DNA of 64,000 nucleotides. Source: Candidatus Chlorohelix allophototropha. GTDB lineage: Bacteria > Chloroflexota > Chloroflexia > Chloroheliales > Chloroheliaceae. The notes under the pieces are model-generated. The model made no database searches and had not been told where the DNA came from. It saw nothing but the letters and a program-made list of their open reading frames with translations. Position numbers and translations under genes: made by a program. This document shows, piece after piece, positions 29,801-38,296 of the stretch. Location of the stretch: NCBI RefSeq assembly GCF_030389965.1, contig NZ_CP128402.1, positions 62,001-126,000 on the forward strand. The letters are read 5' to 3'. The first letter of the stretch is position 1. The number at the start of each line of letters is the position of its first letter.

Positions 29801-30052
29801 CCCAGAAAGTTCAGCGCTCCCGGTCAGATAATGGTCGCACTCTTCCACCCAGCCCCACTCCAGCGCCTGGTGTAAATATATCTGCACCCGGTGCAGGCTC
29901 AAGGAAGGGCAGAATTCCACCAGCTCCGCAGTTGAGGCAAAGGGGAAACGGGCCAGGGCTGAAAGCAACCTGGCAAAAGCCGGTCGGCTCAGATAGCGGG
30001 CTTGCGTGATAATCAAACCCTGGCGTTTATCCTTTTTCTGACGGGGTATCAT
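26888..30052 (-). CDS. Replication-relaxation-like winged-helix protein, large
   Basis: The N-terminal about 200 residues carry a winged helix (FPFASTAELVEFCPSLSLHR) and the WLTHRGALALAY-type motif common in replication-relaxation proteins, which sit in plasmid and conjugative modules. A second winged helix occurs near residue 520 (LHAFGPLDLPSLYRLTGVK), so the protein looks duplicated. The rest is not recognised. The open frame reaches 30079, but I prefer ATG 30052 because GGGAGAAGAAGG lies five bases upstream. It overlaps the end of the TraG-like gene, so the two are coupled. Function in relaxosome formation or replication is inferred. Confidence 0.5.
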   Translation of the reverse strand: MIPRQKKDKRQGLIITQARYLSRPAFARLLSALARFPFASTAELVEFCPSLSLHRVQIYLHQALEWGWVEECDHYLTGSAELSGLAAVSPEGFLRLPGIPLLGNETENLLEALANTPTATQAATRHRRFWLTHRGALALAYLVQAILPIEDLHYARLSGWRNNFANCAGITLGEVPLYLRRVGSLALARRFLMALYRAQDLTGPLAWGEGVSLVAGEGEEGPVLSIPVDAVGLLEFPAEDLPETGIKKVLLVVVDPETLPDSWVKPYLKALAERLHQPGVALSSQPLPLAAVSNIKERFFPDLFFLPGLARPGSGNFTAPESVGQNLTNPIPAFSDPTLAQRLAATVRPEPAGPGAASRLPATPFPLENPREIGLVVITRSRGRAGLWQIALSQTLLELELVGPEPLAFTTGELAGMDRAMLLSRLGVGKNFPPGPPPVTIQTPLAKPPSKRLTTGLRYYLEHDPIFSGYIAEKARPGLPKIATSNRQANLSRFGETGGLLLYLLARPALRRLLYTLHAFGPLDLPSLYRLTGVKMSGLEAELNRLEHSGLVARFWGETAAAFRQLARPEVALLPSALPVARLSQGRLKERRQNYGQLGAIAAAATGREGPVPYPYEPEERRLKRFSFYLTEPALVALFWLEGFALEYDPHYRRERAVFASRRRLLVEGQAKLVFYDGAEQESSVPQDLGNSVAEIGFTWPNTLAEHAGAVVNFFLSLPSRHFFSPFSTTPGWYRDTKKVERLKQRLPLPPPTFWLESWQAEPFCHRFYLPPEELSFVAWRDKLQQGIRPLTTEIGYATGQLLPDGYGELRLGSPGDTIRYLGFYLEYERGLRNWSARYLAKAAAYVRQRWSLWLLDCYRRGTVVPPPRKIALLLVTPDQAKEAQLARLFNAAWLGVVSRLWWEATYRGVAPGGVSIPQSPKTFGVELARQILRLVEWVCPVEERLGERYFLGEEILGWVRAAFNLNGEERWDELGGKESERLVMEVLEGSSTVVETDASLGWPELALELLTTNETLLAEISPAGKVWQKAITPWSDLSAIRAKYLSPRRLLGE

Positions 30053-32501
30053 CTGCACCTTCTTCTCCCGGTTCGTCAATCGGTTCTTTCCTGGTGGGGG
30101 CGGAACCAGGCTCCCGGTTTTCTTCCTGATGGCCGACGACCTTTTCGGGAGAGAAGGGTTTAGCGGCTTCGGCTTGCTTTTGCCGCAAAGCCTGTTCTCC
30201 CAATCTCAGCCCTTGTTCTCTGGCCTCCCTGGCGGCCAGCACTTCTCTGGCTTTACGCCGCTGGGCAGCCAGTAGTGCCTGCCGCTGCTGCTTTACCTGA
30301 GTTTCGGGCCGGTAATCCCGTCCATCCTGCCAGTTAAGACCTTTTTCCAGATCTTCCGCCGGAGTTCCCTGGCTTCGTACCGGGGGTGGTACCTTCCAGT
30401 CCACCCCGATAGCAGGCAGGGGTTCTGGAAGTGGTAATAACGGCTTTTCCGGCTTTACACCCTTTTCTTTCGGCCCGGATAGCTTGACTTCTTCACCGAT
30501 GTTAGCTTTGGTGGCAGCCTGACCAGTCCCGTCTTTCCTATCACCCTTTTCTGTCGCTGCCTGGCTTTCCGGTATTTTCGGCGGGCGGGCGGTGCTTCCT
30601 GAAGCACGGTAGGCTCTGCGAGCGGTGTACTCCTGCCGCCGTTTCCCTTCCGCTTTTAGCCAGAAATGCAGCTCCTGAAAAAGTTGCCCCTTGATTTCAG
30701 CCCCAAACCCACAAAACAGCACGCTGCTATCGGGGTCAGGCAGCTTTAACTCAAAGATACCCAGGTATTCGAGTTCTTTACGCCTAAGATAATCCGCCAC
30801 TTCCCCAACCGGACGACTATGAGTAAGGCGGGAGCGCTCCAACACCCCTGCCTCAATCTCCCGGCTTTCCATTTCTACCAGCTTTTCCAGCCCGACCGCT
30901 TTCAGGGAGTCAGGGATAGAAAAGCGGGGGGCGACCTGGATGGAGCAGACCGGTTGGCGGCGTTTTCCCACCGTGAGTTTGGCGTAACACAGCCCCTGGG
31001 GAGCGTTCACCAGGTCGTACAGGTCGGGGCCGCTAACACCCCCGCCCGCCGCCGGGTTGATCAACCCGCCCTGTAAACTTTTCACCCCACCACCGGTGCT
31101 ATCCGCTACCAGTTCTCCCCGCAGATACTCGGCATCCTCGGCATTCACCTGCAACGCCAGTAAATTAGCCTGGTTAGCCAGCACCAGTGGACGGAGCAGG
31201 GGGTCCAACTTATCCAGTGCCCGCAGGGATTGGGTGGCCAGCAGCGCCCGTACCCCGAATTTGCGATCCTCGGCAAAGATCCGGCCGTAGGGTACCGCCG
31301 GCATACTGCTGAACTCGTCCACCACCAGTTGCACCACTGGTCGCTCTTCTTCCTCGGGAATAGCGCTGGCCCCCTGCCGGGCCTGTCTTAAGAGAAAACC
31401 AATCAGCACTGCCCCGGCCAGTGCGGCATTCTCGACCTCAAGCTCGGCTGCCGCCAGGTCTACCAGCACTATCCCACCGGAAGAGATGAGTGGCGCGAAA
31501 TCCAGGGTGGTGGTGGGTTGCCCCAGGAGATGGCTCAAAAGGTCGGAAGTCAGGAAGGGGTTGATCTTGTTCAGAACCGGCTTGATCACCTCGTTGCGAA
31601 AACGCTCGTCCATCTTCTGGGTGAACTGGATCTTCCACCAGGCGTAGAGTGCCGGGTTATCTTCGCGGATTACCGGCAATTCCAGCAAGGCTTCCCGGAG
31701 AGGGTCAATGGTAATAAGCGGCACCACGTCCAGCAAGGTGAACTGGTGCTGAGTAAGGCGGCAGGTGTTTAACAGAAAAAGGGCAAAAAGGGCGTTGCGC
31801 AGCAAATCCTCCAGCCGCACTCCCCAGCTATCCGGAAAGAGGCGCTTCATAATGGCAATAGTGGTGGCGGCGCAGGTCTCCTTGGAATCCCACATCGCGG
31901 TATCCAGCAGGTTCAGACCAAAAGGCTGCAGGCGGTCTCCCAAATTTAGATATACCACCATCTCTTCCAACAGCTCCTCCCACCAACCCTCAGATGGCCT
32001 GCTGGTCTGGAGCAGTTGGGTCGACACCGGTTGGATTTCGGTCGGAGAAAGCGCCGCCAATCTCTGCGGGTTAATACCGCTTTCCCTGGTCGCACCCAGC
32101 CAGCGGGATACTCTGACGGAAGCTACCAGGCGGGCAATATCTTCGAGGGTACGACGGGCCAGACTTCGGTGCGGGTCAAACAGACACAGGGAAATCGGCG
32201 GAGTAGTGGGTACCGATTTTACCGGTGAGTAAGCATTATCGGCAGAGTGGGTCTGGTGATTGGAATTAGAAATTGTCGCCAGCCGGAGGTTACGCCGCCG
32301 GATCGCGGCAATTTTAGCCAGCCCCAGACACCAGACAGCCAGGGTATGGCTTTTGCCGCCGCCGGAGCGGGAAGTGATCAGGGTATGGTTCAGGGCACTT
32401 TCCAGCGGCAGGGAAAAAGGTTTTTTTGCGCCGGCCACCCGCACATAACCCAGAAAAAGCCCCGGTTCTGCCAGGAAACTATCCGCTTTCAATACATTCA
32501 T
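30027..32501 (-). CDS. TraG/HerA-like conjugative coupling ATPase
   Basis: This 824-aa protein is an FtsK/HerA-superfamily ATPase of the type IV coupling-protein kind, which delivers DNA to the transfer channel. Walker A is SRSGGGKS (44-51) and Walker B is VVQLVVDEFSS. TraM-binding-like sequence LLATQSLRALDKLDP follows. The last about 250 residues are charged, with a long coiled coil (QQRQALLAAQRRKAREVLAA). No transmembrane segment is present; the membrane anchor may be supplied by the 679-aa neighbour. ATG 32501 has a GGGGAG ribosome site. VirB4 lies upstream in the same operon. Confidence 0.75.
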   Translation of the reverse strand: MNVLKADSFLAEPGLFLGYVRVAGAKKPFSLPLESALNHTLITSRSGGGKSHTLAVWCLGLAKIAAIRRRNLRLATISNSNHQTHSADNAYSPVKSVPTTPPISLCLFDPHRSLARRTLEDIARLVASVRVSRWLGATRESGINPQRLAALSPTEIQPVSTQLLQTSRPSEGWWEELLEEMVVYLNLGDRLQPFGLNLLDTAMWDSKETCAATTIAIMKRLFPDSWGVRLEDLLRNALFALFLLNTCRLTQHQFTLLDVVPLITIDPLREALLELPVIREDNPALYAWWKIQFTQKMDERFRNEVIKPVLNKINPFLTSDLLSHLLGQPTTTLDFAPLISSGGIVLVDLAAAELEVENAALAGAVLIGFLLRQARQGASAIPEEEERPVVQLVVDEFSSMPAVPYGRIFAEDRKFGVRALLATQSLRALDKLDPLLRPLVLANQANLLALQVNAEDAEYLRGELVADSTGGGVKSLQGGLINPAAGGGVSGPDLYDLVNAPQGLCYAKLTVGKRRQPVCSIQVAPRFSIPDSLKAVGLEKLVEMESREIEAGVLERSRLTHSRPVGEVADYLRRKELEYLGIFELKLPDPDSSVLFCGFGAEIKGQLFQELHFWLKAEGKRRQEYTARRAYRASGSTARPPKIPESQAATEKGDRKDGTGQAATKANIGEEVKLSGPKEKGVKPEKPLLPLPEPLPAIGVDWKVPPPVRSQGTPAEDLEKGLNWQDGRDYRPETQVKQQRQALLAAQRRKAREVLAAREAREQGLRLGEQALRQKQAEAAKPFSPEKVVGHQEENREPGSAPTRKEPIDEPGEEGADDTPSEKG

Positions 32502-32774
32502 GGTTGCTCCCCCCAGGTTTCTACATCATCAGACATAAGGGTTGTCCCAGACAGGGGATAGTCCAGGTGCACTTCAGTTGCGCACCCTTTAAAACCTGTC
32601 TCCTGATTTCCTACCACCTTTTGGGGCTGTCCGACATTACTCTGGGTGTCATTTTGCTGGCTATATTCGCCGGTGTTCCCCTTGATTCCTGTAGCTATGC
32701 TGACCTCTTTCTATCTGGCTCTTTACACCAGTCCGGCAAGTGTCGCCTCGCCAGAAGACTTTCTCTCCCCACTC
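32502..32774. other. Intergenic gap in the transfer operon, possible small ORF
   Basis: This gap of about 270 bases is the only long one inside the block. On the minus strand a frame of about 64 sense codons ends in TGA at 32498-32500, overlapping the ATG of the TraG-like gene as ATGA. No ATG opens it early; a GTG at 32617 would give 39 aa. The overlap hints at translational coupling but the evidence is thin. Confidence 0.25.
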
Positions 32775-34814
32775 CTATTTTTCCTCTTTGACCTCGAACA
32801 ATAGCCCCAACCCCGCTGAAGCCCAGCCCTCTGCGCCGGTGTCAGCCTGTCCGGTACATTCCAGTAGAGTTTGGGCCGGGCCGATCTCCTTGGCCCCACT
32901 GCGTTCCAGGAAAGGATATTCCTCTAAACCGCCCGGTAGGTGCCAGAGGGCGGCCAGTTCTGCCGAGTTAAATAAACCCAGGCCAGGATAAGCTTTAATT
33001 TCCGCCGGTATCTCCCGGCGACCCAGGTTGGCCAGTGCGTCAAAAAGACGGCTGTTAAAAGGCCAGAGGTTAGCCACAAAGCCTTCCCTCAAACATTCAG
33101 GGTCGGGCCAGTCCAGCGGATGCAGACTGGAAAAGACCTGAATTTCACGCTGGGGTGGGGCTGCCACAAAAGCGTTGCCGCTGCCGTTCTGGTAGGCGGC
33201 ATAACCGCCGGCCAGGGTCTGTAACAGTTGTTCTCCTCGTTCCTCCGCCCCAGCCAATGCCAGCTCCTGCACCATTTCCCAGATGGCCGGATCTTCCGGC
33301 TTTATCTTCAAGCCGCTTCCCCCCGCCACATTCGCTGCCCCACTACCAATTTGTTCCAGCATACTGTTCCTGAGCCGGTAGAGTGTTCTGGCTCTGGCTT
33401 GTTCCCCCGGCCCGAAGTGCTGTAAAAACTCCGAACCTGTTACCGCCTGCCGGAGGTAAGGCTCCAGGCGTACGGAAGTGACCAGCCGCAAAGCCGCCAG
33501 CGACACAGGACAGGAGATTTTAGTCTCGATGGCGAGCGGCGAAAGCACCTCTCCCGGTCGTCCTTTACGCCGCATAAACCACCAGAGTGCCGCCATAAAA
33601 AACAGACTGACAACCAGCCCGACCAGCGCCAGCCCTGTATTTATAACGGCGGTCAGGGTTTCCCCGTGCGCCAGCGGTCCGCCGATGAAATCACGGTAGA
33701 ACAGCCATAACCCAAAGCCTCCTCCCACCAGGGTGAGCAGGCTTAAAAAGAGCCAGGGATTTGGCCGGTCACAATTGCCCCCCGGTCTCCTCTGGGAAGT
33801 TGTCCGGCTAGAACTGTCTGGTCTGTAACGCCTTCCATGTTCTGACACCCCTTCCCGCTGCCGTTTAGCCTGGGGTGTTGGCGGGGCCTGTTCTGACCCA
33901 GCGGCTCTCAGGGCTAGTGCCAACCCTTCCTGCGCTTTGCTCCACTCTTTGGGAGCCGGGCCAAAGACCAGTAGCTGGGCAACTACGACTTCACCGGGCT
34001 TAAGCCCCGACAGGGCCGCCAGCAGTGAGCGCAGCGGGGTATTTTCCCTTTCTCCAACCCGGTTGCTCTTACCGGCAAGTTCCAGGGGCAAGGCCGGGTG
34101 TTCCGAGAGGGCCAGCCAGCCGGTCTGCGCCACCTGGGAAGCCGGATCATCGGCAAAGAGCAGCGGGTCAAATTTCCGCCACTCTTTCAGCCCCTCCTGG
34201 CTAAAGCTGAGATTGCGGTGGAGGCGGTAAGCGGCGACCGGCTCACTGCTAAGCCGCTCTACCAGCAGGTGAGGATATTCATGGCGTAGTAGCCTCAGGC
34301 ATTCTTCCAGCATCTCCGGCCGGTTTGTTCTTAATAGAAAAGAGAGCTGCTGGTAAGCTCCCGCGATTTCCAGCGAGACGGTCCAGTCCCACTGCGGGTG
34401 GTGACGTCTGGCAAGGGTTTTCAGCCTGGCCCTGATAGCTGGATCGGTCATAAGCGCCGCCGTTTCGGCCAATCCCCTGTCGCTTTTTCCAGCTCCCCCC
34501 ACTTTATCTTCCTGGCCCAGAAAAGCCCGGCGCTCCATCCTACGCGCTGCGGTTTTACGGGCCGAGGAGTTTGTAAGGGTGCGTCCTCCGGCCAGCCGGG
34601 GCTGTCCGGCCAGCTGGGCTACCAGCGAACTAAGCTGGGTAAAGAAGTTTTCCAGCCGGCGGGGGTCGGTGATAGTCTCACGGGGTGGGATCAGGCGGGC
34701 TACCAGGGTGTCTCCAGAACCGGGCAGGGGCGGCCGGTTAAACTCCTCCACCAGGAAATCAAATTGAGCTGAATTAAAATCCAAACCTGGCTCACCTACC
34801 TTTAACCTGCTCAT
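32775..34814 (-). CDS. Transfer-module membrane protein, 679 aa
   Basis: The N-terminal half is soluble. Two transmembrane segments lie at about residues 350-410 (LFLSLLTLVGGGFGLWLFY and TGLALVGLVVSLFFMAALWW), with a short loop between. A second soluble region follows. The start, including FDFLVEEFNRPPLPGSGDT, resembles membrane partners of HerA/TraG ATPases in conjugative modules, but I cannot name the family. It lies between VirB4 and the coupling ATPase on the same strand, 16 bases from the VirB4 stop, so it is likely a component of the transfer channel or the membrane anchor of the coupling protein. A ribosome site GAAGGGA precedes ATG 34814. Confidence 0.55.
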   Translation of the reverse strand: MSRLKVGEPGLDFNSAQFDFLVEEFNRPPLPGSGDTLVARLIPPRETITDPRRLENFFTQLSSLVAQLAGQPRLAGGRTLTNSSARKTAARRMERRAFLGQEDKVGGAGKSDRGLAETAALMTDPAIRARLKTLARRHHPQWDWTVSLEIAGAYQQLSFLLRTNRPEMLEECLRLLRHEYPHLLVERLSSEPVAAYRLHRNLSFSQEGLKEWRKFDPLLFADDPASQVAQTGWLALSEHPALPLELAGKSNRVGERENTPLRSLLAALSGLKPGEVVVAQLLVFGPAPKEWSKAQEGLALALRAAGSEQAPPTPQAKRQREGVSEHGRRYRPDSSSRTTSQRRPGGNCDRPNPWLFLSLLTLVGGGFGLWLFYRDFIGGPLAHGETLTAVINTGLALVGLVVSLFFMAALWWFMRRKGRPGEVLSPLAIETKISCPVSLAALRLVTSVRLEPYLRQAVTGSEFLQHFGPGEQARARTLYRLRNSMLEQIGSGAANVAGGSGLKIKPEDPAIWEMVQELALAGAEERGEQLLQTLAGGYAAYQNGSGNAFVAAPPQREIQVFSSLHPLDWPDPECLREGFVANLWPFNSRLFDALANLGRREIPAEIKAYPGLGLFNSAELAALWHLPGGLEEYPFLERSGAKEIGPAQTLLECTGQADTGAEGWASAGLGLLFEVKEEK

Positions 34815-34830
34815 AATTTCAATCCCTTCC

Positions 34831-36792
34831 CTAATAATTTCGCTGAGAGGGTAGACCGTTTACCGGGTTGGTTTCGGCCAGCCGGAACTCCTCCTCGCTA
34901 TGCACTACCGCCAGCATTACCCAGCGGGTACCACATTTTAAGAGCGCCAACCCCTGTTGGGCCTGGAACAGCACAAAACGCACCTGCTCATCGGTAAGTT
35001 TTAAGGCTTCTCGGAGGCTCTTCTCCTGATGAGGTTCCTGCTGACCGATCCACTTGGTGTCACAGCAGGAAAGCACCGCCCGCCCCTGCTCGGTGGACAA
35101 TAGATCCTCCAGTTGCTGGGTGGCCACCACCAGCGACAGCCCCAGCTTGCGGGAGCGGCGGGCAAAACTCTCCACCAGCCTACCCCCTGCCACCGAACTG
35201 ATTACACTCCATAACTCGTCCACCACAAAGACCATCGGGCGGCGGTAGCGCACTGCCAGCGACCAGACCCAATCCATTGCCATCAGGATAATTATGGGTT
35301 GTAGCTCCCGGGAGACATCCCTGATCTTAAAGACCGTCAGGTGGTCTGAAATATCCAGAGTGGTGGGACGGTTGGTAAAGAAACCGGCAAAAGCCCCGCT
35401 GATATACCGCTCCAGGGCACTGGCCAGACCAAAGTCGCTACCTTCTGCCAGATCCCGGATGGTATCGCGCAGGTCGGCCAGAGCCGGAATCCGCGGCCGG
35501 GTAAATCTCTCCGCCACCTGCCGGTTATTGGCTGCTCCACCTTCACCGGCCAGTAGTTCGGCGTAAGCCAGCGTGCCCTGTTCCAACAGAGGCGCGGTCA
35601 GACGCCCAGACAGCACCTCCTCATAGGTGATCCCGCAACGCCGGTAGGTCTCAAAGACGGCATGTTCCAGAAAATCTCTGGCTTCCCTGGGCAGATCAGA
35701 AGTAGCCCGGCTATCCCCCACTCCCAGCACCAGCATGGTCAGGAGGGGCAGTAAAGTGGCCACTTTCTCGGCCAGGGGATTGGCTCTTTCTGATTCGGTT
35801 TCGCCCCCGGCCTCCAGCCGCCCGGTAGCGCTGGCCGGTAACTGGAAGATATTAAAGACAAAAGGACGGGAACTGGAGAGCTGGATATTACGACCACCCG
35901 CCGCTTCGGCCAGCCGGGAATATTCGTTCTCAGGGTCAATCACAAAAGCTCTGACCCCGGTGGTCAGCAATCGCCCCAGTAATGTTTTAGTAAAGAAGCT
36001 CTTACCGGCTCCCGGCTTGCCCCCGATAAAAATATTGGGGTTAGCCAGCTCCGGTCTTTTCCACAGGTTTACAATCACCGGGGAGCGTTCCACCGCGTTA
36101 ACCCCGAAAAGAACCCCACCCGGCATATTCAGATCGGTAGAGGCAAAAGGGAAAGCAAAGGCTACCGTGGTGGCATCCACCAGCTTGGGCCGCTGCACCT
36201 GGTTTTGCCCGTCCGGCAGAAGAGAGCGGAACCCCCTTAACTGGCGGTAAGGCATACTCCTGGCATCAGCTCCACCTCTGACCACCGCGCTCCTTAGCTG
36301 AAGCAGCCGGTCACGGGTTTCAAGTGGGGTGCCACCCCAGGTGGTCACCAGTAGATCCAGCTTCAGCGCTTTCTCGGTGCCGGCTTCCAGCTTCTGCTGC
36401 AGAGCGTTTACATCCTCCAGCCCCAGTTCCAGCTCGGGGCTGGTGACTCGCCCTTTCTTCTGGTCCTGCAGCCGGGTAGAGATAAAGTCGCGGCGTTGTT
36501 TCTGGAGGCGGGCGATCACCCGGCGGGAATCCAAAGGGGTCAAAAAGAAATCCACCTCATGCGGCAAATTCAAAGAAAGGAGTGGGTCAAGCCAGCCGGG
36601 GGCTACCTCTCTGGGCAGGTTGGCGATATACAGGTGGCCGTAGTAAAACTCCCCAACCCGGATATATTCCTGCCGGATTTCCACCTGCCCCGGGGCCAAA
36701 AGGTCGGGCAGATGGCGGGCACTGGTAGCCAGGGCTTGCTCGACCGCTTCCGCCTCCACCGGTCTTCCGGTTTCTCTATTATCTAAAGCCAT
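34831..36792 (-). CDS. VirB4/TraC-like conjugation ATPase
   Basis: VirB4 ATPases power type IV secretion. The N-terminal domain (YYGHLYIANLPREVAPGWLD) is VirB4-specific. Walker A is GKPGAGKS (258-265), and a Walker B reads PMVFVVDELWSVI. The conserved motif SLVVATQQLEDLLST follows, and the C-terminal IGQQEPHQEKSLREALKLTD stretch is typical. At 653 aa it is within the normal range for compact Gram-positive-type members. The gene is in a same-strand row with the 447-aa partner upstream and the membrane protein downstream. Presence of VirB4 plus a TraG-like ATPase supports a conjugative element, although no relaxase was identified. Confidence 0.85.
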   Translation of the reverse strand: MALDNRETGRPVEAEAVEQALATSARHLPDLLAPGQVEIRQEYIRVGEFYYGHLYIANLPREVAPGWLDPLLSLNLPHEVDFFLTPLDSRRVIARLQKQRRDFISTRLQDQKKGRVTSPELELGLEDVNALQQKLEAGTEKALKLDLLVTTWGGTPLETRDRLLQLRSAVVRGGADARSMPYRQLRGFRSLLPDGQNQVQRPKLVDATTVAFAFPFASTDLNMPGGVLFGVNAVERSPVIVNLWKRPELANPNIFIGGKPGAGKSFFTKTLLGRLLTTGVRAFVIDPENEYSRLAEAAGGRNIQLSSSRPFVFNIFQLPASATGRLEAGGETESERANPLAEKVATLLPLLTMLVLGVGDSRATSDLPREARDFLEHAVFETYRRCGITYEEVLSGRLTAPLLEQGTLAYAELLAGEGGAANNRQVAERFTRPRIPALADLRDTIRDLAEGSDFGLASALERYISGAFAGFFTNRPTTLDISDHLTVFKIRDVSRELQPIIILMAMDWVWSLAVRYRRPMVFVVDELWSVISSVAGGRLVESFARRSRKLGLSLVVATQQLEDLLSTEQGRAVLSCCDTKWIGQQEPHQEKSLREALKLTDEQVRFVLFQAQQGLALLKCGTRWVMLAVVHSEEEFRLAETNPVNGLPSQRNY

Positions 36793-36936
36793 TTTGTTAT
36801 TCTTATCCTTTCGTTATTTTTTGTCCCAAATTAGCGTAACCTTTGGGGCGGTAAGACGCTCTGACTAAAAGTAGCTAAATACCTTTTGCTTGCAGCGAAG
36901 ATACTTTAATCCCCCTCGTGTGGTCTCAAGTAAAAA

Positions 36937-38232
36937 CTATTTATTCTGGGGCGACTTGAACTCCGGCAGCACTGCCGTACCGGAGCGACGGGTGTTCCCT
37001 GGCTGGTCCGATTCTTTCCCCCCTGACGGTGGTGCTTCCTTAGAAATTTCAGCCCGGTTTCCCTTTCCCAGCGGGGCTTCTACCGGCGGAATACTTTTTG
37101 GAATAGGGACCCTACCGCCCATGGGACGGTAGGGTTGTTGGTCGGGAGCAGGGGAAGGGGGTGGCACCGCATTGACGGTTGCTACCCTCTCCAGGGCAGT
37201 ACCGGCAATTTGCCTACCTTCCCAAAAAGCGGAGTTGTCCGGCAGATTACTGGCTACCACCAGCTGGCTCTGCGCGCCCACAAAACCGGACAGCGAGAAG
37301 GGCGGTTGTGGTCTGATAGACATGCGGCGGGATCTTAAACTATCGGTGCGACGCACCTCATCGGCCAGCTCAGGGCGCAGGTATTCGGCGAACAGGGCGG
37401 TGAACTCCCAATCGGGTAGAGGGGTTATATTTAGCCCCAGAGCCGACAGACCCACCACCAGCAGCTCCTGGTCACGCCGGAGTAATTGCAGGCTGCGCTT
37501 ATATTCCTCGTACATAGCCTGTTCCATTTCTTCCCGGCGGTTTTCCAGATTTCGCTGCCCCTGCCGCTGCTCCTTGAGACTCAAGTTAGCCTTTTTATGG
37601 CCGGGTTTAGGGGTTTGAAGGAGGGGTGCTTGGGTTTTCAGGCTTACACCGGAAAAAAGGGGGCCGGGTAGACCGGTTTCGCGCCGGTAAGCTTCCTCCA
37701 TCTCGGCCAGCCGGGGGGAAGTAACGGAAAGAATGGCGTAATTACGACGCTCGACCAGTTCTTCAGTCCCCGCCAGTTCGGCCAGGAACTGTTTTTGACC
37801 CAATGCCACTCGATGCAAGGCGGCGCTGGTATTACCGGAGAGGGCATAGTCGATCTGCTGGGCCAGCGGTTCCAGCCCGGCTTCCACCATTCGCACCTTG
37901 AACTGGATTTCAGCGGTGGTCAGCCGGCATAATACCGCATGGAATCCTCCGATCACCTGCGCCACCTCGGTTTCGCCGGACAGACTGAAATTGCCGGTTC
38001 CTACCAGAAGGGCCGCCGCCAGGCGACCCCCTTGGAAGAGGGCTATTCCATCGGCGATCCGGATGGGCGAGAGTTCCAGGTCACGGGTATCACATAACCG
38101 TGACAGCGTTTTGGGAGAGTAATCCTTAAGCTCCTCGTCTTTGAGGTCGTAGAAATCTCCGCCACCGGTTCCGGCAAAAGGATCGGCGCGACCGCCCGGC
38201 CGGAGTTTTGAGAAGAAGTCAAAAAATGGCAT
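36937..38232 (-). CDS. VirB4-associated conjugation protein, TraC-like N-terminal domain
   Basis: The first about 200 residues have the pattern seen in proteins that partner VirB4 in Gram-positive-type transfer modules (SPIRIADGIALFQGGRLAAA, then FHAVLCRLTTAEIQFKVRM). A coiled coil follows (QRQGQRNLENRREEMEQAMY) and a proline-rich tail ends the chain. No Walker motif is seen, so it is not an ATPase by itself. I prefer ATG 38232, preceded by GGAAAGGAGCC, over the open-frame start at 38280. It lies just upstream of VirB4 and just after the beta-propeller gene. The family link is from memory and moderate. Confidence 0.55.
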   Translation of the reverse strand: MPFFDFFSKLRPGGRADPFAGTGGGDFYDLKDEELKDYSPKTLSRLCDTRDLELSPIRIADGIALFQGGRLAAALLVGTGNFSLSGETEVAQVIGGFHAVLCRLTTAEIQFKVRMVEAGLEPLAQQIDYALSGNTSAALHRVALGQKQFLAELAGTEELVERRNYAILSVTSPRLAEMEEAYRRETGLPGPLFSGVSLKTQAPLLQTPKPGHKKANLSLKEQRQGQRNLENRREEMEQAMYEEYKRSLQLLRRDQELLVVGLSALGLNITPLPDWEFTALFAEYLRPELADEVRRTDSLRSRRMSIRPQPPFSLSGFVGAQSQLVVASNLPDNSAFWEGRQIAGTALERVATVNAVPPPSPAPDQQPYRPMGGRVPIPKSIPPVEAPLGKGNRAEISKEAPPSGGKESDQPGNTRRSGTAVLPEFKSPQNK

Positions 38233-38296
38233 TGTTATAGGAGGCTCCTTTCCTGATTTGTATTTGCTAGCCGAGGTCATTCGACTATTTCAAGAT